A DNA stretch of 64,000 nucleotides from positions 1 to 64,000 of the forward strand of contig CAZOZM010000007.1 of assembly GCA_964584255.1 (NCBI GenBank). The letters are read 5' to 3'. Position 1 is the first letter of the stretch; every line of letters starts with the position of its first letter. The position numbers and the translations under genes are program-made. Origin of the DNA: UBA3775 sp964584255 (GTDB lineage: Bacteria > Bacillota > Clostridia > Lachnospirales > Lachnospiraceae). Below the pieces are notes generated by a model that saw only the letters and a program-made list of their open reading frames with translations, ran no database searches and was not told the origin of the DNA. Of the stretch, positions 25,381 to 34,800 are shown one piece after another.

Positions 25381-25587
25381 TTATTCAGCCATTACAGTTT
25401 CAACAGCTTCTTCTTCGTCGTCATCTTCTTCCGGATCATCATCGAAATCGTCAAAATCATCGAAATCATCAAGATAATCAGGCATACAGAATTTAACTAC
25501 GGCATAAGCAATTCCTGCGATGCAGACAACTGCTCCGAGTATTGCAAGAAAAGCCCAAAGTTTGCTGCAACATTTACGTTCTTCCAT
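25381..25587 (-). CDS. Small single-pass membrane protein with Asp/Glu-rich tail
   Basis: 68 residues. A short basic, Cys-containing N-terminus (MEERKCCSKLW) is followed by one membrane helix (about 12-33) and an acidic tail with a DDF triplet repeat (DDFDDFDDFDDDPEEDDDEE). A strong AGGAGG lies before the ATG, so it is very likely translated. I do not know a function; a membrane-tethered polyacidic tail could bind cations or basic partners. The repeat DDF codons could vary in number. Confidence 0.75.
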   Translation of the reverse strand: MEERKCCSKLWAFLAILGAVVCIAGIAYAVVKFCMPDYLDDFDDFDDFDDDPEEDDDEEEAVETVMAE

Positions 25588-25689
25588 GGTAAACCTCCTA
25601 TAAGTTAAATCTTAAAGATTCGTTTTTATTATTGTATCACGTCATTGTTTTAATTACTACCGAAAAAAGATAAAAATTTCATAATGACG

Positions 25690-27981
25690 TCAGTTGATTT
25701 TTTTGAGCTTGGCAAATGAGGCAAGCATCTTTTTCTGTACACCATTGAAATCTACTGTAACTTCAAAGTCTTTTGTTCCTCTTGCTATGTTTGTTACGGT
25801 ACCTTCACCGAATCGTATATGTTTAACACGGTCACCGACATCATATCCGGGAGTGACACCGGTCGGCGGTTTGATTTCACGGATTTTGTAATTGTCGGTA
25901 AATACCGGAGTAACCCGGGAAGAAGATGAACGTGTTCTGACAGGTGCAGGTTCGTTTAAAAAGCTGTCGCGACTGACACAGCGATTTGTATCTGCCGCCG
26001 ATTTCTCGGCTCTCATGAAACTCTCGCGTGCATGGCCTTTCATGGACAGCATGTGCCTTGGGATTTCCTTAATAACAAATCGGGAAATCTGGTTACAGGT
26101 CGTTTCTCCATGAGTCATACGATATTTGGCAGCGGTGAGGGTGAGATGTTTTCTTGCTCTTGTGATACCGACATAGCATAAACGCCTTTCCTCTTCAAGT
26201 TCCGCATCTTCCATGCTGAGACTGCTTGGGAAGAGTCCGTCCTCCATACCGGAAATGTAAACATTGTCAAACTCAAGACCCTTAGCACTGTGCATAGTCA
26301 TCAGCAGAACGCAGTTTTCGTTATCGGTTACGTTATCCAAGTCAGATACAAGGGCTATATCAGTGAGAAATTCACTTAATGATGAATCGCTGCCGTGTTC
26401 TTCCTCAAATGAAATTGCTTTATCAATAAGGGAGTTAATGTTTTCCTCACGATCAGAGTAGTTTTCCGGGTCATATTCCTCTATGTAGTTGTAGTAATCT
26501 GTTTCATCAACGACATACTTAATCAGCTCACTGACCGATAATTCGGAAAGTTTCGCACGAAAATCATAGATGAGATCGGTGAAGGAAGTAATCTTTGGAA
26601 GAGCTCTTGAAACTGACGGAATCAACGGAGCGTGACATAATGCATCAAAAAAGCTCATGCCGGTCTCGTCAGCATAATCCTGAATGTGGGAAACGGTTGT
26701 ATCACCTATGCCCCTTTTGGGAATGTTTATGATTCGTTTGGTCTGCAGTGTATCAAAGCCGTTCGCCGTTGTTTTAAGATAGGCGAGAATGTCCTTGATT
26801 TCTTTACGCTGATAGAAACCGAGACCGCCGACAATCCTGTAAGGAATGTTTCGGTAGACCAGACATTCTTCTATAAGACGCGACTGGGCGTTGGTTCTGT
26901 AGAGTATTGCAAAATTGCTGTATGTAAGTGATGAATCATCGCTCATACACTGAATTATATCGTTTACAATGCCTCTCGCTTCGTCGAAATCGCTGTTGTA
27001 CTGAATGAAGCATACATTATCTCCGGATGGAGCAGCGGTCCAAAGCTTTTTTGTTTTACGTCCTTTGTTGTTGGAGATTACCTCATTTGCAACGCTGAGT
27101 ATGTTTCCGGTGGAACGATAATTCTGTTCGAGCTTGATAACCTTTGCATTGTGAAAAACGTTTTCGAAGCTTAAAATGTTGGTTATGTCGGCGCCGCGGA
27201 ATTTGTAAATGGACTGGTCATCATCACCAACGACACAAAGATTATGCTCGACATCACCGTATTCATTAGTGTGAGATGCGAGCAGCTGTATCAGACGAAA
27301 CTGAGCATTGTTTGTATCCTGATACTCATCAACCATTATATATTCGAATTTTCTGCGATAGTATTCGAGAGCATCAGCGTTCTGTTCAAACAGTTCAACG
27401 GTTTTACAAAGAAGGTCATCGAAGTCAAGAGCATTGTTTTCACGAAGTCTTTTCTGGTATTCGGTGTAAACCTTTGCAAGCTGTTTTTCGGGAAGGGATG
27501 ATGCCTTGGAGGCAAACTGTAAAGGACTGATACATTCGTTTTTCAGGGACGAAATTCCATTGATGAAAACTCTTTCCTTAACTTTTTTTGTATCAATTGC
27601 AAGGTCCTTACAGACCTGTTTCATTAATGTTTTTGTATCGTCAGTGTCATAAATTGAGAAATCCCTGTTAAATCCGATTGTTTCTATATATTTTCTTAAG
27701 ATGCGGACGCATGTGGAATGAAAGGTGGAAATCCATATGGAATTTCCGGTGTCTCCCAAGAGACTGACTACACGTTCCTTCATCTCTCTTGCAGCTTTAT
27801 TTGTGAATGTTATTGCAAGAATGGAATAAGGGGAAACCTGACGCTCCTCGATAAGATATGCAACACGATGGGTGATTACACGGGTTTTTCCCGAACCGGC
27901 TCCTGCCAGAATCAGAAGAGGGCCTCTATCGTGCAGAACAGCCTCATGCTGTTGAGGATTCAGGGTTGTAAGATCATACAT
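25690..27981 (-). CDS. pcrA: ATP-dependent DNA helicase PcrA/UvrD
   Basis: 763 residues, superfamily 1A 3'-5' helicase used in nucleotide excision repair, plasmid replication and removal of RecA filaments. Motifs: Walker A GAGSGKTRVI, TFTNKAAREMK, DEYQDTN, DDDQSIYKFRGA, LEQNYRSTGNI, VGITRARKHL. The C-terminal ~60 residues (GYDVGDRVKHIRFGEGTV) are the Tudor-like domain typical of PcrA. An AGAGG ribosome site precedes the ATG. Its upstream spacer (27982-28222) also serves the divergent gene at 28223. Confidence 0.95.
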   Translation of the reverse strand: MYDLTTLNPQQHEAVLHDRGPLLILAGAGSGKTRVITHRVAYLIEERQVSPYSILAITFTNKAAREMKERVVSLLGDTGNSIWISTFHSTCVRILRKYIETIGFNRDFSIYDTDDTKTLMKQVCKDLAIDTKKVKERVFINGISSLKNECISPLQFASKASSLPEKQLAKVYTEYQKRLRENNALDFDDLLCKTVELFEQNADALEYYRRKFEYIMVDEYQDTNNAQFRLIQLLASHTNEYGDVEHNLCVVGDDDQSIYKFRGADITNILSFENVFHNAKVIKLEQNYRSTGNILSVANEVISNNKGRKTKKLWTAAPSGDNVCFIQYNSDFDEARGIVNDIIQCMSDDSSLTYSNFAILYRTNAQSRLIEECLVYRNIPYRIVGGLGFYQRKEIKDILAYLKTTANGFDTLQTKRIINIPKRGIGDTTVSHIQDYADETGMSFFDALCHAPLIPSVSRALPKITSFTDLIYDFRAKLSELSVSELIKYVVDETDYYNYIEEYDPENYSDREENINSLIDKAISFEEEHGSDSSLSEFLTDIALVSDLDNVTDNENCVLLMTMHSAKGLEFDNVYISGMEDGLFPSSLSMEDAELEEERRLCYVGITRARKHLTLTAAKYRMTHGETTCNQISRFVIKEIPRHMLSMKGHARESFMRAEKSAADTNRCVSRDSFLNEPAPVRTRSSSSRVTPVFTDNYKIREIKPPTGVTPGYDVGDRVKHIRFGEGTVTNIARGTKDFEVTVDFNGVQKKMLASFAKLKKIN

Positions 27982-28222
27982 ATGTATATCCTCTTTCTTA
28001 TGGTAAATTTATGTTTTCAGTATACCATAAGTGTGAGGGGATTGAGAAGTAAATTATCCTAAAAACAGGAAGAATGATGCATATATCCATTTGATTCTTG
28101 ACGTGTGGTTTTCTAAACCGTATAATATAAAGAAGTGTACTCTGTCTTGTGAAAATATGCTGTGTGCAGTGGGTGTACGGCTGAAAAAGACAGAATTTAT
28201 GGTTTGGAAGTGAGGGAAGAAA

Positions 28223-28933
28223 ATGAGTGCACAGTGGAGGGATTATATAAAGCAGCTTCAAACAATATTGAAAGAAACGGATTATGTAAAACCTAATTCG
28301 ATTCCGGGTATTGATTTGTATATGGATCAGGTGACTACGTTTATGGATGAGCATCTGGAACCTTCTAAGAGGTTTGAGAGTGATAAGCTTCTCACAAAAA
28401 CCATGATAAATAACTATACGAAGAATGACCTGCTTCCACCACCGGTAAAGAAGAAGTATTCCAAGGATCACATGTATCTTCTTATATTTATCTACTATCT
28501 GAAAAATTTCCTGAGTATAAAGGACGTGAAGACAGTCATATCACCTATGTCGAAGATGTTTTTCGGAAATGATGCAAGTATATCACTGGAGGATATATAC
28601 AGCAGTATTGTAGAGGTGGAAGAGAATTCGGCCTATGATATTGCCAAAGATGTGATGAGAAAGTTTTTAAAGTCCAGAAAGGCATTTCCGAAGATAGAGT
28701 CGGAGGAGGAAAGGGAGTATCTTCAGATTTTTCTTTTTATATCAATGCTGAGTTTTGATGTTTACTTGAAGAAAAACCTGATTGAAAGCATCATTGATGA
28801 CGTGCTTTCGGATGATAAGGCTGCTGACAGGAAAACGACGGAAAAGAATTCTTCCGATAAGAAAACGGTAGAGAAGAACTCTTCCGATAAGAAAAAAACG
28901 GAAAGTGAGCCGGCGGAAAAAAACAAAAAATAA
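28223..28933 (+). CDS. DUF1836-family protein with charged repeat tail
   Basis: 236 residues. The first ~180 residues fit DUF1836, a putative DNA-binding family related to MerR-like helices (TKTMINNYTKNDLLPPPVKK, KDHMYLLIFIYYLKNFLSI). The last ~45 residues are a low-complexity Lys/Ser/Glu tail with the repeat EKNSSDKKT. The role is unknown. GTGAGGGAAG precedes the ATG. It is divergent from pcrA and followed by rlmD. Confidence 0.8.
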   Translation: MSAQWRDYIKQLQTILKETDYVKPNSIPGIDLYMDQVTTFMDEHLEPSKRFESDKLLTKTMINNYTKNDLLPPPVKKKYSKDHMYLLIFIYYLKNFLSIKDVKTVISPMSKMFFGNDASISLEDIYSSIVEVEENSAYDIAKDVMRKFLKSRKAFPKIESEEEREYLQIFLFISMLSFDVYLKKNLIESIIDDVLSDDKAADRKTTEKNSSDKKTVEKNSSDKKKTESEPAEKNKK

Positions 28934-28993
28934 GCGGATGAATATTGCAAATGTCCGCCTGATTGCATAAAGTGTTTTGGATTGGAGATTGAA

Positions 28994-30373
28994 TTGAAAA
29001 AAGGAACGATAATAGAAGGTAAAGTTGAATATACGGAATTCCCAAACAAAGGAATTGTTTTCACGGAGGATGAGAAGGTAGTGGTGAAAGGTACGATTCC
29101 GGGTCAGTCGGTGAAGGCTGTTGTAAATAAAGGAAAAAAGGGAAAATATGAGGCACGTCTTTTGGATGTTGTTGAGAAATCCACTCTTGAGACATGTGTG
29201 CCGGAATGTCCTTATTTCGGAATGTGCGGGGGCTGTTCTTACCAGACACTGCCATATGAAACCCAGCTTGAGCTTAAATCGGGACAGGTAAAGAGACTTC
29301 TGGACGAGGTGATTGAAGGTGAGTACGTTTTCGAAAAGCCGGAGGCATCACCAAAGCAGTGGGAATATCGCAACAAGATGGAATTTACCTTCGGAAACGA
29401 ATATAAGGACGGTCCCATAACATTGGGACTTCACAAGAAGGGCAGCTTTTATGACATAGTTCCTGTGATGGAATGCAGAATCATACATGAAGATATGAGG
29501 GAAGTGCTTGCGGCAGTTCTTAGTTTCGCAGTTGAAACCGGCTTGGATTTTTACCACAAAATGAGCAGAGAAGGATATTTTCGACATCTCCTGGTAAGAC
29601 GTGCGGAAAAAACCGGAGAGATACTAGTGGATCTGATAACCACAACCCAGAGTGAATGTGATTTGAACCTGTTGACGGAAAAACTGCTTGAGTGCAAGTG
29701 TGCAGGTAATATTGCAGGAATTCTTCATACCGTAAATGACAGTGCCGCAGATGCAGTGATTGATCAGGGAACGGAAGTGTTATATGGTCGTGATTTTTTC
29801 ACGGAAGAACTGTTGGGATTGAGTTTTAAAATTACACCATTCTCATTCTTTCAGACGAATTCTCTTGGTGCGGAAGTCCTTTATTCAAAGGCAAGAGAGT
29901 ATGTAGCATTGGGAGGCGGCTTGGAAAACGGAGATAAAGTAGTTTATGATCTTTATTCCGGAACCGGTACAATTGGTCAGCTACTGGCTTCTGTTTCGGG
30001 CAAGGTGTTCGGAATTGAAATAGTAGAAGAGGCTGTTCGTGCTGCAAGGGAAAATGCAAAGGCAAACGGACTTACAAATTGTCGTTTTGTAGCTGGAGAT
30101 GTATTCGATAAACTTGATGAAGCAGAAGAGAAGCCTGATTTTATAGTACTCGACCCGCCACGGGAGGGAATTATGCCAAAGGCACTTGCGAAGATATTGT
30201 CATATGGCGTAGAGTGTATGGTATATATCAGCTGTAAACCTTCGAGCCTGGCAAATGACCTGAAGGTGATACAGGCAGCGGGATACAAAGTTGAGAGAGT
30301 GTGCTGTGTAGATTTATTTTCAGAAACAGTGCATGTTGAGACGGTCTGTTTGCTGTCAAGAAAAGAGAAATAA
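28994..30373 (+). CDS. rlmD: 23S rRNA (uracil-5-)-methyltransferase, RlmD/RumA type
   Basis: 459 residues. An N-terminal TRAM RNA-binding domain is followed by [4Fe-4S] cysteines (CPYFGMCGGCSYQ), the SAM-binding site YDLYSGTGTIGQLL, DPPREGI and the catalytic cysteine in YISCKPSSLANDL. It methylates a uridine in 23S rRNA (U1939-type; related enzymes do U747), and I cannot tell which. A TTG start at 28994 is chosen because GGAG lies seven bases before it. The 294-nt region after the stop shows only short hairpins and no gene. Confidence 0.9.
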   Translation: MKKGTIIEGKVEYTEFPNKGIVFTEDEKVVVKGTIPGQSVKAVVNKGKKGKYEARLLDVVEKSTLETCVPECPYFGMCGGCSYQTLPYETQLELKSGQVKRLLDEVIEGEYVFEKPEASPKQWEYRNKMEFTFGNEYKDGPITLGLHKKGSFYDIVPVMECRIIHEDMREVLAAVLSFAVETGLDFYHKMSREGYFRHLLVRRAEKTGEILVDLITTTQSECDLNLLTEKLLECKCAGNIAGILHTVNDSAADAVIDQGTEVLYGRDFFTEELLGLSFKITPFSFFQTNSLGAEVLYSKAREYVALGGGLENGDKVVYDLYSGTGTIGQLLASVSGKVFGIEIVEEAVRAARENAKANGLTNCRFVAGDVFDKLDEAEEKPDFIVLDPPREGIMPKALAKILSYGVECMVYISCKPSSLANDLKVIQAAGYKVERVCCVDLFSETVHVETVCLLSRKEK

Positions 30374-30667
30374 TAGACTGAAAAGTGCTGAAATCAAGGA
30401 TTCCGAGCATAAAGAAAGCACCCATCATTTTCTGACAGATGCTTTGATTTGTATCTTGTTTTGAAAAGTGCTGCTTTTTAAATAGCTCTGAATGCGTGTC
30501 AGGTCTATAGCGCATAAGCACTAATATATTGTTTTTTGATTTCATAAATGAGTAACCAATACGGTTCTATGTGGCATTCACGAGTGCCTTTATAATTACC
30601 GGTAAGGTCATGCTCTCTGTATTTGCATCCGGCGTACTGCAATTCGTCCTTTCCATATGAGTACAAT

Positions 30668-31555
30668 CTAGTCAACTCTTTCCTGACCCCAGAAGAAGAG
30701 GGCTACGGTACCCGGACCCGTATGGCTTCCGATAGTTGCTCCGACGTTGTATATTTCAACTTTTCCGATCATCTTAGGATAATGTTCTTCAATCAGAGCG
30801 GCAAGTGCCTTGGCATCATCGATACATTCGGAGTGGCAGATATAAACTTTTTGGCTGTAATCATCGCCATCCTGTGCAAACTGGAGCATCTTCTCAAAGG
30901 TTCTCTTAATTACACGTTTCTTGGACTGTACCTTTTCTCTTGGAATAAGCTTTCCTTCGTTACTTACGTTAAGAAGAGGACAGATTTTAAGAACCTGACC
31001 GACAAGACCTGCAGTTTTTGTTACTCTTCCTCCTTTAATATAGAAGGTAAGATCTGTTGAGAAGAACCAGTGGTGAAGTTTTAAACGATTTTCAAGCACC
31101 CACTCATGGACTTCATCGATGCTTTTTCCTTCATCTCTTAAATCAGCAGCTTTATCCATAAGAAGACCATAACCGCTTGATGCTGCGAGTGAGTCTACTA
31201 CATATATTTTTCTGTCGGGATAGAGTTCTCTGAGCTCGTCGGCTGCAATAACGGCAGCGGTGTATGTTCCGGAAATTCCGGAGGAGAGTGTTAAGTGGAG
31301 AATATCCAAACCTTCTTTAAGGGATTCCTCGAAGAAATCTTTGTACTCACCGACGCTTACCATGGAAGTTTTTGTGGTTGCGCCGTCGATCATTTCCTTA
31401 TAAAGACGTGCCGGTGGAACTGATTCTCCAAGATCATCGAAGTAGTCCTTGCCGTCAAGCTCGAAGTGGAAACAGACATATTTTATGTCTCTTGATTTAA
31501 AATGTTCTTTTGTTAAGTCTGCTGTTGAACAGCAGGAAAGAGTAAAAGTACTCAT
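30668..31555 (-). CDS. DegV family protein (fatty-acid-binding, FakB-like)
   Basis: 295 residues. The EDD-fold DegV pattern is clear: HFELDGKDYFDDL near the start, GVSYTTSQPS-equivalent segment ATTKTSMVSVGEY, LTLSSGISGTYTAA, YVVDSLAASSGYGLL, and the C-terminal IGSHTGPGTVALFFWG. The family binds fatty acids and hands them to FakA for phosphorylation. It is monocistronic, with GGGAGG before the ATG, and divergent from the pilus locus. Confidence 0.92.
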   Translation of the reverse strand: MSTFTLSCCSTADLTKEHFKSRDIKYVCFHFELDGKDYFDDLGESVPPARLYKEMIDGATTKTSMVSVGEYKDFFEESLKEGLDILHLTLSSGISGTYTAAVIAADELRELYPDRKIYVVDSLAASSGYGLLMDKAADLRDEGKSIDEVHEWVLENRLKLHHWFFSTDLTFYIKGGRVTKTAGLVGQVLKICPLLNVSNEGKLIPREKVQSKKRVIKRTFEKMLQFAQDGDDYSQKVYICHSECIDDAKALAALIEEHYPKMIGKVEIYNVGATIGSHTGPGTVALFFWGQERVD

Positions 31556-31724
31556 TTTTACCTCCCAAGGCCATCATATATTATGAAAGTTTTGTATTTA
31601 TTTCGTTCTGAAATTGATTATATGTGGTTTTTAAAACCATGTCAACTGTTTTTTGAAAATTATTGGTCGATGGTCGATTTTTTGTTAAAAAAGTATTAAT
31701 TTTGCATATGTCAGGGTGCCGTGG

Positions 31725-31790
31725 TTGACAAATTTACGGGCGTTGATTAATATATAAGTGTAAAAGTGGGTAAGGGGATAGTTCGCCCGT
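31725..31790 (+). promoter_or_regulatory. Promoter of the pilus locus with flanking 7-bp inverted repeat
   Basis: -35 TTGACA (31725-31730), 17 nt, -10 TAATAT (31748-31753): close to consensus. ACGGGCG (31736-31742) in the spacer is matched by its complement CGCCCGT (31784-31790), which is followed by six Ts. The pair brackets the -10. It could be an operator, a terminator for read-through from upstream, or chance. The 5' leader is about 100 nt, ending in TGGAGG before the first gene. The rest of 31556-31861 shows no gene. Confidence 0.65.
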
Positions 31791-31861
31791 TTTTTCGGAG
31801 ATAAAGAGAAAAGTTTATCTGACAGAAATCAAGACCGTATGTTTTGGAGGTTAATCGGTAA

Positions 31862-34800
31862 ATGAAAAATTCAGATAGAAAAATAGAGCAGGCAGTAAGA
31901 ACCGGCAGAATCAGAAGATTTATGCTGGGGATTTCGGCAGTTTTGTCTTTAATTGCCGTGATTTTTGTAACGAAAGGACTTATTAAACCGGCAGTCAGTC
32001 TCGAGGATGCAGGAGGTGCTGAATATCCTTATACTAAACCGGGAAAAGACTGGTATCACTTTGTTCCTGACATTACAAATGTAACGGTAGACCAGGCAAA
32101 GGATGAAAACGGAAATGTTGTCGGTGATTCTGACAATGATGGAATGATAAATGTTAAGTTTGAAATGTACTATTCATTATATGGGGAGATGTTAAAGAAC
32201 AGTAATTATATATATTACGATCTTAATGAAGATGTCGGAGGAAATGCACTTATCAGCGTAAAAACCGGAGGATATCCCGATTCAGGAAGTCTCGGTAATG
32301 TTTCATATGGCGGAAACGTTGTAGGTACATACAGGGTAGAAGAAAACGGTCTTGTTGTAATCAGATTTAACGATGAATTCAGAGAAAGCATTCTTGATGT
32401 AGGAAAGGATGCAAGTAAAACTGCATTTCTTGCATTTTCGGCAGATGTAAGCAAAAAAAATGATGATGACAAAGACGATATAGATCTTGATTTCAATACA
32501 AAGGACGAAACCGAAAGTGATATTACGATCCCGGGATTTAAGTATGGTCCGATGTCATTGGAAAAAACGGGCAGTGTAAATGAAAATGGTTCAATCACAT
32601 GGTCAGTAAAGTTGAATAATCCGAATGGTGCGAGCCTCAAGGACCTGATTCTTGATGACAAAATGTTTGCAAATGCAAAGGATGTGACATGTTCTCTGGA
32701 TGAGGGAATGTGGAACTACAATGAGGAAAGTAAAAAACTTACTTTTGGTGATACTACTGCGATGGACGTGACGGTTAGTTATGTTACTTATCCGACAGCC
32801 GGAGAGTTAATTAATGGCAAGACATATGATAATGAAGTTAATCTTCGTAAGCCGGATGATACTGCTGTTAAAACGGAAAAAGAATCGGTAAGAATGGATT
32901 CGCAGATAAATATCACCAAAACAGCACAGGTTGAGTACGGAATTCAGACCGGAAGTGATAATGACAAAATTGACTGGACGATTACCATAGATAATCCGAC
33001 AGGTGCCGATATGAATAAGTTTGTGTTAAAGGATGGTGCGTTTAAAAATCTTGATGCAGACTCAATTAAGATAAGTATAACGGATGAAAGCGGTAACAAA
33101 ACGGAAGTAAGCGGTTTTGAAATTGTTAAGCCGGAAAATAACTGGGAGCAGCCTTACATAAAGTTTCCGGAGGGGACTGAGGGTAAGAAGGTTGAAGTTA
33201 CTTATACAACGACCCCTGATCGAACAAAAGCGGATGGCAGCGAATACAAAAACGAGGCAACAATTGCTACAACAGAGAACGATGCCTGGAAGACTGCCGG
33301 CAAGGAAGTGGAACGTAATCAGTTCTACCTTGACAAGGGCGGTTATACCGTAGAAGGTGAGAATAAAATAAGATGGACAATTAAACTCAGGGACAATGTG
33401 TCTGATGACGGTATGGGCCTTGACGGATTTGTAATTACAGACGAGGGCCTGCTTAAAGCGATTAAGGACGGGAAGTATGATGTGTCAATGACTGACGGGG
33501 TAACTTATACCATTCAGGAAGACGGTACGATAATGCTTAGTGTTGATGAAAGCAAACTTACACCGGATTATCAGGGAAAACGTACAATCGACATTGTATA
33601 TTATACTGATGCGGATGATGAGGAACTTTCAACGATAAATCCTGACGGAACATATACAACCCTAAATAAAGTAGGTGCAGAGAAAGATAAAATTTCTTTA
33701 GAGGCTCAAAAAGAGGTTACCTATGAAAAGCGTAAATCTGCAAAAAAAGAGACCGGAAGGGTAAGTCTTTCAGAAGACAAGACAAAACTTATCGTGCCTT
33801 GGAGAGTTTATTTTTATGGGGATAAGAATGTTTTTGATGGTGACTTTGTTATCACTGATTCGATGACATCCGGAATAAAGGATGGAAGTGAATTGGACTT
33901 TGGTATTAAAGTGGATTCCATAAAGCTGGAAGCAATATATGTTGGAGGAAGTAACAGTACCTTGACAAAGGATGCTGATTATACAATTACAATGAGTGAG
34001 GGAGATAAGGGATTTGTTGTATCTCTTATCGATCCGGACAATACCAAGTTCTCGGATGTCAGGGAAGTAAGAATAAGCTATGAGTCAGAAGTGTCTCTTG
34101 ACGGTACCCAGTCGGGAGATATAGTTGTATTCAAGAATACAGTGAATGCAAATGATGATGAAAAGCTCACGGCTGAAAAAGATGGAACTTATGAAGTCGT
34201 AAGAGATGTCAAACTTGAAAAACAGTCCGTTTATGAGAGCCCAATAAATGCGGACAACCTGGAGACCATGAAGGTGTCAATCGATGGTAAGCTTACGGAT
34301 TGCTATATTTTCAGATGGAAGATAAATCTTAATGAAAATGGTGCGTACAATAATACAGGAGCTGTGATAACAGATAAACTTCCGGAGGGATTTAAAGTCC
34401 TGGAGACTGATGCAGACTTATATTATATGAGTAAGTCGGGCGACAAGGGTTCTTATTCAGATCTTATAAAATGGCAAGGCGGTGGTCATTTTGAAAAAAG
34501 TGAATCTGACGGAGTGCAGAATCTGACATTTAACGTTGATAGTTGGTTTGCACAAAAAGGTATGCTTACAATCAACTATGCGGCATACATTCCGGTAAGA
34601 ACCCTAGATGAGAAACTTGAAAAAGGAAATCTTGAAATTGTTAACGAGGCCAAGGATACCAACGATAATGTGACAACATCAAAGGTGTCTACAACGGTAG
34701 AACCGGGTGCACCTAAGTATGTGCTTCCGGAAGATACCATAAGCAAGTCAGCAAAACAGACGTTAGGCGGATATATTGAATATACAGTGGAATTTAATCC

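Noticed and set aside
25420..25480. Simple repeat TCATCGAAATCG-like as a CRISPR or satellite.
   Set aside because: It encodes the DDF triplets of a translated small protein and has no spacers.
31560..31861. c-di-GMP riboswitch in the pilus leader.
   Set aside because: The conserved GEMM core and tetraloop receptor words are not present.
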